From contig JAVBLV010000013.1 of NCBI GenBank assembly GCA_031553195.1, positions 1 to 56,859 of the forward strand: DNA of 56,859 nt, written 5' to 3'. This DNA is from JAVBLV01 sp031553195. Lineage in GTDB: Bacteria; Bacteroidota; Bacteroidia; Bacteroidales; P3. The notes below the pieces were generated by a model. It worked only from the letters and a program-made list of their open reading frames with translations. It ran no database searches and had not been told where the DNA came from. How positions within the stretch are numbered: the first letter of the stretch is position 1; the number at the start of each line of letters is the position of its first letter. This document shows, one piece after another, positions 16,618 to 24,486 of the stretch. A program made the translations under genes and the position numbers.

Positions 16618-17657
16618 ACTCTGCTAAACAAAAAAAACAAGATAAAATTTCCTCCCCTTTGGGGAGGTTAGGCAGGGCTCCATTTATCCTTAGCCGGACC
16701 GACAGCATAGGCGATGTAATACTAACTTTGCCAATGGCGGGATTTTTGAAAAAGAAATACCCCAATTGTAAAATTTATTTTTTATGCCAGAGTTACACGC
16801 GCCCCATTGTGGAATGCTGTTCGTACATTGACGAAATTCTGGATTGGACAACGTTAAAAGAAAAGAATAATTTAAATCTTAGTGAAGAGGCCAGGAATGC
16901 AGAAATTATTCATGTATTTCCCAATAAGCAAATTGCAAAAATTGCCAAAAGAGAAAAAATTCATCGACGGGTAGGGACAACCAATCGTTTGTATCATTGG
17001 CTGTATTGTAATGTGTTGATCCGGTTTTCGCGTAAAAATTCCGATTTGCACGAAGCCCAGCTAAACCTCAAATTGATTCAAAAACACATAGGCAAACAAA
17101 CCATTCCTTTAGAAGATATTCAAAAAAGTTTCGGGTTCACCCGTTTAGCTTCCCTGCCGGAATCTTTAAAAAAATATTTGCATAGCAATAAAATCAATCT
17201 AATACTACATCCCAAATCTAAAGGTAGCGCTCAGGAATGGGGATTAACTAATTTTAATCGGTTGATGGATTTATTATCTCCCGAAAAATATAATATCCTG
17301 ATTACCGGTACAGAAAGCGAAGGAGAACTTTTTCGAGATGAGTTATCTTTGCAAAAGGAACATGTAACGGATTTAAGCGGAAAAATGACTTTATCCGAAT
17401 TATTTTCATTTATTCAAGCTGCGGATGCATTAATAGCTTGTAGCACAGGACCTCTACACATGGCCGCCGCTTTAAATAAAATTGCTATCGGAATTTATCC
17501 ATCCCACCGCCCTATGCATGCAGGCCGGTGGGCCCCTTTAGGAACGTATGTAAAAATAGTATCCTCCAAATCTCCTGGAGACTCCCTGGAAAACATTCCC
17601 CCCATTGAAATCCTGGAAGCCTTGGAATCGGGAATTGCAAGTAAGTTCTTATACTAA
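16611..17657 (+). CDS. Family 9 glycosyltransferase (heptosyltransferase-like)
   Basis: The core motifs of ADP-heptose:LPS heptosyltransferases are present: LSRTDSIGDVILTLP near residues 27-41, LHPKSKGSAQEW near 198, and the C-terminal ACSTGPLHMAAAL near 283. Family members normally start one or two residues before (I)RTDSIGD. Here an extra 25 or so residues precede it, and they contain SSPLGRLGRAP, the translation of a dispersed CTCCCC-TTT-GGGGAG repeat. The frame is intact across it. The gene overlaps the GT2 gene by 7 bases, which suggests translational coupling. The acceptor is probably LPS core, by inference. The stop lies next to a half copy of the fold-back repeat. Confidence 0.85.
   Translation: MLNSAKQKKQDKISSPLGRLGRAPFILSRTDSIGDVILTLPMAGFLKKKYPNCKIYFLCQSYTRPIVECCSYIDEILDWTTLKEKNNLNLSEEARNAEIIHVFPNKQIAKIAKREKIHRRVGTTNRLYHWLYCNVLIRFSRKNSDLHEAQLNLKLIQKHIGKQTIPLEDIQKSFGFTRLASLPESLKKYLHSNKINLILHPKSKGSAQEWGLTNFNRLMDLLSPEKYNILITGTESEGELFRDELSLQKEHVTDLSGKMTLSELFSFIQAADALIACSTGPLHMAAALNKIAIGIYPSHRPMHAGRWAPLGTYVKIVSSKSPGDSLENIPPIEILEALESGIASKFLY
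16651..16682 (+). repeat. CTCCCC-TTT-GGGGAG dispersed repeat inside the GT9 gene
   Basis: CCTCCCCTTTGGGGAGG (16651-16667) forms a 7-bp perfect stem with a TTT loop and is followed by TTAGGCAGGGCTCC. Similar hairpins close leader cassettes A (22169-22186) and B (4907-4923), each followed by TTTAGAGGGGC. Here the repeat is translated in frame as SSPLGRLGRAP. Confidence 0.75.
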
Positions 17658-17748
17658 ATAGTCCTGCTATTCTTGCAGAATTCCGTTTGCAAAATAGCCG
17701 TTTCTTTATCTCTCAGAATCTTCTCCATAAAAATTTAAACGATCTCTT
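17656..17748. repeat. Fold-back (MITE-like) element, half copy 4
   Basis: Only the core and one arm are present. The sequence runs from AATAGTCCTGCTATTCTTGC through AAAATAGCCGTTTCTTTATC to the terminal AAAATTTAAACGATCTCT, matching copy 2 in the same orientation. The missing arm would lie in the GT9 gene. It fills the whole space between the stop codons of the convergent genes ending at 17657 and 17748. Confidence 0.65.
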
Positions 17749-19247
17749 TAATTCTCACAAGTTTTTTGATTCCGGTAAATTACCAGGGTCTCATTTCTGT
17801 TCTTAGGATTTATTTTGAACAGTAACGCATCTACAAAATTAGGCGCAATTTTGGTTTCGAGCCTCAATCCGGGAAAATGAGCCTTTAGAGAATCGACGTT
17901 CTTATTTAAATCATTATTATCTACCATTATAACGAAATCCGGTTCGTTTTCTGTTTGTTGTTTCAAAACAGTTATTGAGTTATAGATCTGAGTCTTATCA
18001 ATATCGAACGAAGGAATCCAATAACCAAGGTAAAACATGGGCAGCATCGGAACGTCGCTCATGGTGGCCAACTGCTTAATATTGTCATATTTTGATAAAT
18101 ATGTCATCGTTTCAACTCTTGCCTTTTTAGAATAATGGACGCTAACAACGCACAATAGTAGCGTATTAATTATAATAAAAAAGACCCAACTTCCTTTTAA
18201 AAAGGATTTTAGCCATTGTTTTGAGTAAATGCTTGTAAACTCGCTCCATCCGATTATTCCTAGAATAATAACAGATGGGACGATGGTAAAAATGAAGCGT
18301 TCTTGCTTGTTTTCAAATAAACTATGAAAAAGTAAAAAACAAAATGCCGGCAAAAATAGAATTAAATACTTTCGCCAGCGGGCAAAAAATCCAAAAAAGA
18401 TAAAAATGCTTACCGGAGGGATCAAAAGTCCCAGGATTACAAAAATATATTTGAACACGCTTCCGGTTAGATAATCCCCTGCAGAATCAATATTATAGCG
18501 GACGTATTCAATAAACTCAACACAAGGTTTTCCCCAAATGAAAAAATCGATGCCGCCCTGTATCAGAAACATCATGAAAAGAACGCTGATTCCCCATGCG
18601 GCTGCATTCTTAAATTGTTTGATGCATAAAAGAGCGAGGCCGAAGCCAAATAAAAAGAACATGGCCTGAAAACGAATAGAGAATGCAATTCCGGAAATAA
18701 GTCCCGAAAATATGACCGATTTCAGATCGGGAGTATCTTTCTTTAAAAAAATCCAAGTTCCCCATAGTAAAAAAGGAATACACTGAAACTCGACTAAATT
18801 GCGAACGCTTGCCCAAGGCATAAACCAAAAAGCGGCTAAAAGCCATGCCACTATCGAAGCAATCTTTGGCGTTGAATATTTTTCCGCTATTTTATACCCA
18901 AAATAAACTATTGATAAAGAATAAATAGCATGTATAATTCGCACAATATACATTTTTATTTCAGGAGAAGCAATGCCTAGCATTTTCAGAAAAGCAAACA
19001 GCACGTAATGCAAGCCCATGTAAAAGAAGCTATGTCCTTGCGGACCTGTGTTTCCCGGAGTTGTCGGCAGCCAATTGCCCGCGTCTTTTCCATCGGCAAA
19101 AGCGCCCGCATTTTCAATGATAATAAAATGGTCGTCGTGCATGCCGTAACCTTTGGCAAAAATAGCGGCAATCAAACGCAATAGAAAAGCCGCCAATAGT
19201 ATACACTGCAACGGCTTTTGGGCGTAATATTCTTTAAGGTATTTCAT
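17748..19247 (-). CDS. GT22-like membrane mannosyltransferase (Alg9/PIG-B type)
   Basis: This is a polytopic protein with about ten membrane segments. The first loop contains MHDDHF, the position of the catalytic acidic pair in GT-C enzymes. IRFQAMFF and ENKQERFIF resemble the family 22 motifs IRxQ and HKExRF of dolichol-phosphate-mannose-dependent Alg9 and GPI mannosyltransferases. A soluble domain of about 110 residues closes the protein. It likely transfers a sugar from a polyprenyl-phosphate donor on the periplasmic side. It converges on the GT2/GT9 operon, which suggests a shared glycan pathway. Its ATG lies within TAAACACATGAAA, the same start motif found in the leader cassettes. Confidence 0.7.
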   Translation of the reverse strand: MKYLKEYYAQKPLQCILLAAFLLRLIAAIFAKGYGMHDDHFIIIENAGAFADGKDAGNWLPTTPGNTGPQGHSFFYMGLHYVLFAFLKMLGIASPEIKMYIVRIIHAIYSLSIVYFGYKIAEKYSTPKIASIVAWLLAAFWFMPWASVRNLVEFQCIPFLLWGTWIFLKKDTPDLKSVIFSGLISGIAFSIRFQAMFFLFGFGLALLCIKQFKNAAAWGISVLFMMFLIQGGIDFFIWGKPCVEFIEYVRYNIDSAGDYLTGSVFKYIFVILGLLIPPVSIFIFFGFFARWRKYLILFLPAFCFLLFHSLFENKQERFIFTIVPSVIILGIIGWSEFTSIYSKQWLKSFLKGSWVFFIIINTLLLCVVSVHYSKKARVETMTYLSKYDNIKQLATMSDVPMLPMFYLGYWIPSFDIDKTQIYNSITVLKQQTENEPDFVIMVDNNDLNKNVDSLKAHFPGLRLETKIAPNFVDALLFKINPKNRNETLVIYRNQKTCEN

Positions 19248-19436
19248 GTGTTTATTTTTTAGTTGAGGGTCGAATTATTGTGTCATTGAATGTTTTACTA
19301 CTCGCTACTATATCTTTCTTTCTATTGATATTCATCTTAATTCTCAGCCTTCAACTCTCTGTTTAACAAAACGTTTGTCTCAAGGATATTTATGGATTTG
19401 TTTGAAATCTTCTCGAAAGACATTTATATTGTTTTA

Positions 19437-19444
19437 CAAAATTA
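19437..19444 (-). promoter_or_regulatory. -7 promoter element, candidate for the GT22-like gene
   Basis: On the minus strand this reads TAATTTTG, 189 bases before the ATG. The leader in between holds no gene. Confidence 0.4.
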
Positions 19445-19511
19445 CAAATTTCGAAGATTAATTGTCTTTTTAGGTAAATTCAGAGACGGGGCAGTCTTAA
19501 ATTATAGACCC

Positions 19512-19571
19512 CATGTGCTTATTTTTCTTTGACAGCCTAGTCAGGGTATGACTCTAAGTCGTGCCCTGACT
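19512..19571 (-). repeat. Leader cassette, copy D (palindrome plus A-rich motif)
   Basis: The 33-nt palindrome occupies 19539-19571 and differs from copies A and B at only a few loop and stem positions, mostly compensated. On the minus strand it is followed by TCAAAGAAAAATAAGCACAT, matching the A-rich motif of the other copies. The later modules (small ORFs and CTCC hairpin) are absent. It lies in the gap between two divergent genes (19248-19790). The rest of that gap holds promoters on both strands and AT-rich DNA. Confidence 0.65.
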
Positions 19572-19714
19572 TATTTCTATAAAAATAAGCCAGTGTTGCG
19601 TCATTGTTCAAATGACAGATAAGCCCGAACAGATCTTTGAAATTAAAGTCTCTTATGTTGTTGAATTTTAAATTATTGTATTTTAAAAATATTTTTGAAA
19701 ATTATCTTGATTTT

Positions 19715-19745
19715 TTTGCAGAATTGGAATTCTTTTGTACCTTTG
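19715..19745 (+). promoter_or_regulatory. Complete Bacteroidota promoter (-33 and -7)
   Basis: TTTG at 19715-19718 and TACCTTTG at 19738-19745 are separated by exactly 19 bases, the consensus arrangement. It lies 45 bases before the ATG at 19791. Confidence 0.7.
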
Positions 19746-19790
19746 GTTGGCTAAAATGAATCGTTTATTAACCCAATAAAACAGATTTTT

Positions 19791-21161
19791 ATGAAAACGA
19801 AAATTATGTCCTTTGTAGCTTTGATGCTTTTGATCGCATCTTTTTCCGTAGCGCAAAAAAGAGATTTTCAGGAAAAAAGAAAATCGATGCCACACGTTTC
19901 GATTGCCGAACAACAGTTCGGACAACAAAAGAATCGGAATAGTTCCATGTTACAACATCTAAAATCAAAAGCCAATTGGCAGGAGCCCGATACGGTAATT
20001 TGTTATAATACGGAAGAAACAAGACGTTATCTCTACACTTATAATGCAAACGGCTTTCCGAGTATCATTTTGTCTGAAATATTGTTAGATTCCGTTTGGA
20101 TAAACGATTTTGTTGAGGTTTACGTTTACGACGATCATAATAATCTTTTAAGAGTATCCGCTCAAAATTTTGAACTCAGCTTTTGGGCGAATGATTGGGT
20201 AAGAACTTGTACCTATGACGATAATGATAATATGGTTGAAAGTTTGATGCAAATATGGAAAAATGGCGGTTGGGTAAATAGCTCTGAAACCATCTATGAG
20301 TATGACGCTAACAATCATTTGACAAACAAATTGACAAAGAAATGGGACAATGATTGGGTGAATTATGTGAAGGCTGTTCTTACTTATAATGCCAATGGTA
20401 ATTTGATGACAGAAGAAAGTTATAATTGGGACAAAGATACAAATAATTGGAAAAACGGCGTCCGGCTCACTTATGCTTATGACGACGATAATAATATGCA
20501 GACATTTTTAAATGAATCGTGGTATAACGAGGTTTGGAATAGCCTTATGAAGTTCGTTTACGTATATGATACCCATAACAATGTCTCGGTCGAATTTACT
20601 CAATATTTGATGGAAGACGTTTGGATAGATGTAAAGAAAAATGTTTACACGTACGATAATAATAACAATCTGATAGGCGATTATCTGTACTATTCTTCTG
20701 GTGAGAACGAATGGAAGAGCGGTAAAAAGATTGACTATACGTACGATGAAAATAATAACGCTATTTTAGGAGAATCTTGGATAGTAAGTAATGATAATTG
20801 GGTAGAATTTGACGATACTCCCGAAATGTTTTATAACCACATGCGAAGCAGTCAAGGCTATTATGGCTATAAAATTGTAGTTTCTTATTCTAAGGTTAAT
20901 CGATTGGGGATTAAAGAGGTTGATAATACTTTGTCTAATTCGGTCTCTGTTTTCCCAAATCCTGCTACAGGAAAGATTACTATTACAACAGATCAACATG
21001 TGGTAATAGAACAAGTAGCTCTTTTCAATCAACTGGGCCAACAATTATTACGACAAGCTAAAATGAATAACATTGATTTAAGCGCTTTCCGTCCGGGGAA
21101 TTATTTTTTACAAATCAAAACCAACAAAGGAATTGTAACGAAGAAGGTTATAAAACAATAA
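19791..21161 (+). CDS. T9SS type-A cargo protein with YD-like repeats
   Basis: A signal peptide covers residues 1-21 (SFSVAQ). From about residue 65 to 350 there are some seven repeats of 38-42 residues, each with a W-N-W segment followed by Y-x-YD-x-N-N-N, a spacing like that of RHS/YD-repeat beta structures. The last 75 residues form a type-A T9SS sorting domain (VFPNPATGKITI, LFNQLGQQLL, FRPGNYFLQIKT, KKVIKQ). The protein should be exported by Sec, pass the outer membrane by T9SS and be attached to the surface or released. The function of the repeats is unknown; binding of glycans or host molecules is only a guess. It has a consensus promoter and a strong terminator, so it is a single-gene unit. 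Confidence 0.8.
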   Translation: MKTKIMSFVALMLLIASFSVAQKRDFQEKRKSMPHVSIAEQQFGQQKNRNSSMLQHLKSKANWQEPDTVICYNTEETRRYLYTYNANGFPSIILSEILLDSVWINDFVEVYVYDDHNNLLRVSAQNFELSFWANDWVRTCTYDDNDNMVESLMQIWKNGGWVNSSETIYEYDANNHLTNKLTKKWDNDWVNYVKAVLTYNANGNLMTEESYNWDKDTNNWKNGVRLTYAYDDDNNMQTFLNESWYNEVWNSLMKFVYVYDTHNNVSVEFTQYLMEDVWIDVKKNVYTYDNNNNLIGDYLYYSSGENEWKSGKKIDYTYDENNNAILGESWIVSNDNWVEFDDTPEMFYNHMRSSQGYYGYKIVVSYSKVNRLGIKEVDNTLSNSVSVFPNPATGKITITTDQHVVIEQVALFNQLGQQLLRQAKMNNIDLSAFRPGNYFLQIKTNKGIVTKKVIKQ

Positions 21162-21265
21162 GAAAAATTTTAAGGTATAATGATCTCAATCTTGTAAGGG
21201 ATAACTTCGATTAGGAGTTTATTTAAAAACCGGTAATGACGCCCGAAAAAAATGAGGGTCTACAA

Positions 21266-21320
21266 AAAACGCAAGGGTATGTGAATAAGAATTCAATATT
21301 TACGACCCTTGCGTTTTCTT
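21266..21320 (+). terminator. Rho-independent terminator-like hairpin
   Basis: AAAACGCAAGGGT (21266-21278) and ACCCTTGCGTTTT (21305-21317) form a perfect 13-bp stem followed by a T-rich tail. It lies about 100 bases after the stop of the type-A cargo gene. Confidence 0.75.
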
Positions 21321-21583
21321 TATGAATTATAGCAGTAAAAGTGTTTTTAGACATCTTAAGAGTCTCAAGGATTTAAATTGATAGACGTTAGAATTTGTCG
21401 TTTGCTATTTATTCGATGTAAACGTTTTATGCAAAAAAGAGGGCTGCTGTTTGTTTTGGGTTTATTGTGTTTAATTTTGACTGAAAGCAGTACGAGGGGA
21501 AAAGCGAACAAGCTAAATTTATGGGAATTGAAGACGGAGAATAGGAAAAAAACAATAAACATTGTAACCAAGCCGATTGAGAT

Positions 21584-21877
21584 ATGGAATTTCGCTTGAA
21601 TTTGGAACCGGTGGAACGGTTGTTCTTTAATACGGACCTGAATTGGTCGTACTACTCGTCGTTTGGCATTGCAGGCAAAGATCAACGAAATATGAGATGG
21701 AACGCTTCGGTAGGATATAAATTCTTGAAGAAAAAACAGCTGCATGCGACGGTTTCGGTTTATGATATTTTGGCTCAGAATGTAAATTTCACCCGTAATA
21801 TTAGCGAAACATATTATGAAGAAATCCATAGAGATATTTTTTCGAGATATGTCATGTTAGAGCTAAAATGGAAATAG
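21584..21877 (+). pseudogene. C-terminal fragment of a TonB-receptor-like outer-membrane barrel
   Basis: The 97 residues (NMRWNASVGYKFLKKKQL, SVYDILAQNVNFTRNISETY, RYVMLELKWK) match the last strands of the large outer-membrane beta-barrel/carboxypeptidase-regulatory family of Bacteroidota, normally 700-900 residues. No signal peptide, plug or earlier barrel lies upstream; the same frame has a TGA just before it. A short open frame at 21378-21599 overlaps it but looks non-coding. I take this as a decayed gene remnant, or a displaced 3' end left by recombination. The other part of the 21162-21583 gap holds the terminator. Confidence 0.65.
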
Positions 21878-22002
21878 TTGATTTTTAAATATTTGAAAAA
21901 TAATATTTTTCTACTTGAATTTACAAATGTATTTGATTGTCAATTATTTAGCTTATTGAAATAATTTTAATGCGGTTGCCCTGGTAATTATCTACCGTAT
22001 AA

Positions 22003-22033
22003 TTGGGTATCTCGTTCCAATTTCGTACTTTTG
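22003..22033 (+). promoter_or_regulatory. Bacteroidota promoter for the S46 peptidase
   Basis: TTGG at 22003-22006 and TACTTTTG at 22026-22033 are 19 bases apart. The transcript would start near 22040 and so carry all of leader cassette A. Confidence 0.6.
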
Positions 22034-22047
22034 TAACAATGGTTATT

Positions 22048-22214
22048 AGTCGGGGCGTGATTCTAAGTCGCGCCCCGACTAAACTATCAAATAAAAAAAT
22101 ATACACATGAAATAATCATGAGCCTTTGGCGCTCCAATGCGAATGATTAAAGGCGCGCGTCAGCCAAGTCTCCCCCTTTGGGGAGATTTAGAGGGGCTTA
22201 TAAATTTTAAACAC
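22048..22214 (+). repeat. Leader cassette, copy A (5' leader of the S46 peptidase gene)
   Basis: The modules in order are: a perfect 33-nt palindrome (22048-22080); an A-rich motif ending ACACATGAA; the two-codon ORF ATG AAA TAA (22107-22115); a ten-codon ORF (22118-22150); the hairpin TCTCCCC-CTTT-GGGGAGA (22169-22186); and TTTAGAGGGGC followed by TAAATTTTAAACAC directly before the ATG at 22215. The order and spacing match copy B upstream of the YfcE-like gene. Apart from this role it has no gene. Confidence 0.75.
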
Positions 22215-24380
22215 ATGAAAAAATTATTGCTTTTAATTATTGCATTTATATCTCTTTCTCAGGTTCATGCCGACGAAGGGATGTGGATACCCATGCTTTT
22301 ACAAAAGAATCAGGCCGAAATGCAACGGATGGGGATGAAAATTTCGGCTAAAGATATTTATGACGTAAACCACGGCAGTTTAAAAGATGCCATCGTCCAG
22401 TTTGGAGGCGGATGCACAGGCGAATTTGTTTCGGAAAAAGGATTGTTGTTTACCAATCATCATTGCGGTTACTCGCAAATTGTCGCGCACAGTACCGTCG
22501 AACATAATTACTTGTCGAATGGGTTTTGGGCCAAAAACTTGGAAGAAGAAATTCCTTGTCCAGGTTTGACGGTTACGTTATTAGTCCGGATGGAAGATGT
22601 TACTTTCCAGGTTCTTGACGGCATTCTTCCGGATATGTCGGAAAAGGAAAGGAATGATAAAATACAAAGTAATATTAAAAAAGTAACGGATAAGGCTGTG
22701 GAGGGCTCTCATTATACGGCTTCTGTCCTGAGTTTTTATTATGGGAATCAATACTTTTTATTTGTCGACGAAACTTTTAAAGATGTACGTTTGGTCGGAG
22801 CTCCGCCCTCTAATATCGGCAAATTCGGAGGAGATACCGACAACTGGATGTGGCCGCGGCATACGGGAGATTTTTCGATGTTTCGCGTATATGCCGCCCC
22901 GGATAATACGCCTGCCGGTTATTCCTCAGGTAATGTTCCGTATAAACCTAAAAAATATTTGCCTATATCTTTGTCCGGCATCAAAAAAGATGATTTTACA
23001 TTTGTTTTCGGATATCCGGGCAGAACACAGGAATACTTGGTTTCCGAAGCGGTGGATTTAACGGTTAATACATTGAATCCAGCCCGCATTTCCCTAAGAG
23101 ATAAACGATTGGAAATATATAACGCCGCTATGAACCGTAGCGTGGAAGAACGGTTGATGTATTCCGCCCAAGTGGCTTCCATTGCCAATGGTTGGAAAAA
23201 AATGATAGGCGAAAGCAAAGGCGTTAAGCGTTTGAATGGAATAGAGAAGAAAAAGAAATACGAACAAGAGTTTTTAGCATGGGCAAATCAAAACTCCGAA
23301 CGAAAGAATAAATATGCCGGTCTTTTTCCCCAGTTTAATGAAAAGTATGCTAAAATACGAAATATCGAACTGTCCAGACTTTACTTTAACGAAGCGGCCA
23401 TGGCGTCGGATATTATGCAACGAGCTTTTCAGTTGTATGATTTTGTATCGGAATGCGCGGATAAGTCGGTTCAGGATAGTACAATAAATAAAGAAGCCCA
23501 ACAGTTTTATGCGGACTCTAAAAAATATTTTGCCAATTCGTACAACTTAAAAAAGCCTGTGGATAAGAAAATATTTATGGAAACCATGTGGATGTATTAT
23601 GATAGAATTGATTCGCAGTTGTTGCCGCCTGTTTTTAATACTTTGAAAAATAAACATAAAGACGGGCTTAAAGCCTATTTAAGCGAAGCCTTTGACAATT
23701 CGTTTCTTAGCTCGGAAGAAAAAACAGACAAGTTATTTAAAGATTTTAAAAGGAAAAAAGGAAAGGATGTCTCTAAAGATCCTGTTTTTGACTTGGTTTT
23801 TCAGATTTGGAAATTCATAAATGAAAATTATCCTTTTTCGCAACTAAGAAATCTGAATGCGGATGTGAATGGATTATACAGGGTATATATGCAGGGGATG
23901 ATGGAAATGCAACCTCAATGGCATTTCTATCCCGACGCTAATTTTACCTTGCGGGTCGCTTATGGAAAAATAGACGGTTACACGCCTGCGGATGCTGTCG
24001 ATTATCAGTATTTTACTACTATCGAGGGAATTATGCAAAAAGAAAATCCCGATATTTACGATTATGTGGTAGAACCCAAATTGAAAGAGTTATATATCCG
24101 TAAAGATTATGGCAAATATGCAAACAAAGACGGGGAATTACCCGTAGCATTTATTGCAACAAATCATACTACGGGAGGAAATTCGGGAAGTCCGGTTTTA
24201 AATGCCAAGGGAGAATTGATTGGCATTAACTTTGACCGATGTTGGGAAGGAACTATGAGCGATATTATGTACGATCCTTCGCAATGCCGAAATATTGTTC
24301 TGGACATCCGGTATTGCCTGTTTGTCATTGATAAATTTGCGGGAGCCGGACATTTATTAAAGGAAATGACGATTCTATAA
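22215..24380 (+). CDS. S46 family dipeptidyl-peptidase, DPP11 type
   Basis: A signal peptide covers residues 1-19 (SQVHA). I start at the ATG at 22215, because an in-frame extension to 22137 only translates the leader repeat. The serine peptidase triad is visible: His near 82-83 (TNHHCGYS), an Asp in the DNWMWPRHTGDFS block, and Ser655 (GGNSGSPV). Position 673 is Arg (INFDRCWEG). In characterised S46 enzymes, Arg673 marks DPP11, which removes dipeptides with Asp or Glu at the second position, whereas Gly marks DPP7. The enzyme should work in the periplasm to finish peptide digestion. The length of 722 residues is normal. The product identity is firm; the specificity is inferred from one residue. 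Confidence 0.92.
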   Translation: MKKLLLLIIAFISLSQVHADEGMWIPMLLQKNQAEMQRMGMKISAKDIYDVNHGSLKDAIVQFGGGCTGEFVSEKGLLFTNHHCGYSQIVAHSTVEHNYLSNGFWAKNLEEEIPCPGLTVTLLVRMEDVTFQVLDGILPDMSEKERNDKIQSNIKKVTDKAVEGSHYTASVLSFYYGNQYFLFVDETFKDVRLVGAPPSNIGKFGGDTDNWMWPRHTGDFSMFRVYAAPDNTPAGYSSGNVPYKPKKYLPISLSGIKKDDFTFVFGYPGRTQEYLVSEAVDLTVNTLNPARISLRDKRLEIYNAAMNRSVEERLMYSAQVASIANGWKKMIGESKGVKRLNGIEKKKKYEQEFLAWANQNSERKNKYAGLFPQFNEKYAKIRNIELSRLYFNEAAMASDIMQRAFQLYDFVSECADKSVQDSTINKEAQQFYADSKKYFANSYNLKKPVDKKIFMETMWMYYDRIDSQLLPPVFNTLKNKHKDGLKAYLSEAFDNSFLSSEEKTDKLFKDFKRKKGKDVSKDPVFDLVFQIWKFINENYPFSQLRNLNADVNGLYRVYMQGMMEMQPQWHFYPDANFTLRVAYGKIDGYTPADAVDYQYFTTIEGIMQKENPDIYDYVVEPKLKELYIRKDYGKYANKDGELPVAFIATNHTTGGNSGSPVLNAKGELIGINFDRCWEGTMSDIMYDPSQCRNIVLDIRYCLFVIDKFAGAGHLLKEMTIL

Positions 24381-24486
24381 ATTTGGGATAGCGGACGCAC
24401 TGGTTATTAAACCTTCTTCTTTTTTAAAGTGAAGAATAATGTAGAAAAGATGTAGTTCGTTATCTTTTTGTAAAAAGTATTGAATT

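Noticed and set aside
21378..21599. 73-residue plus-strand frame before the barrel fragment
   Set aside because: It overlaps the fragment in another frame, has an arginine- and cysteine-rich start and no recognisable domain. It is probably decayed DNA.
22137..22214. Longer N-terminus for the S46 peptidase starting at 22137
   Set aside because: The extra residues only translate the leader repeat, and a normal signal peptide begins at the ATG at 22215.
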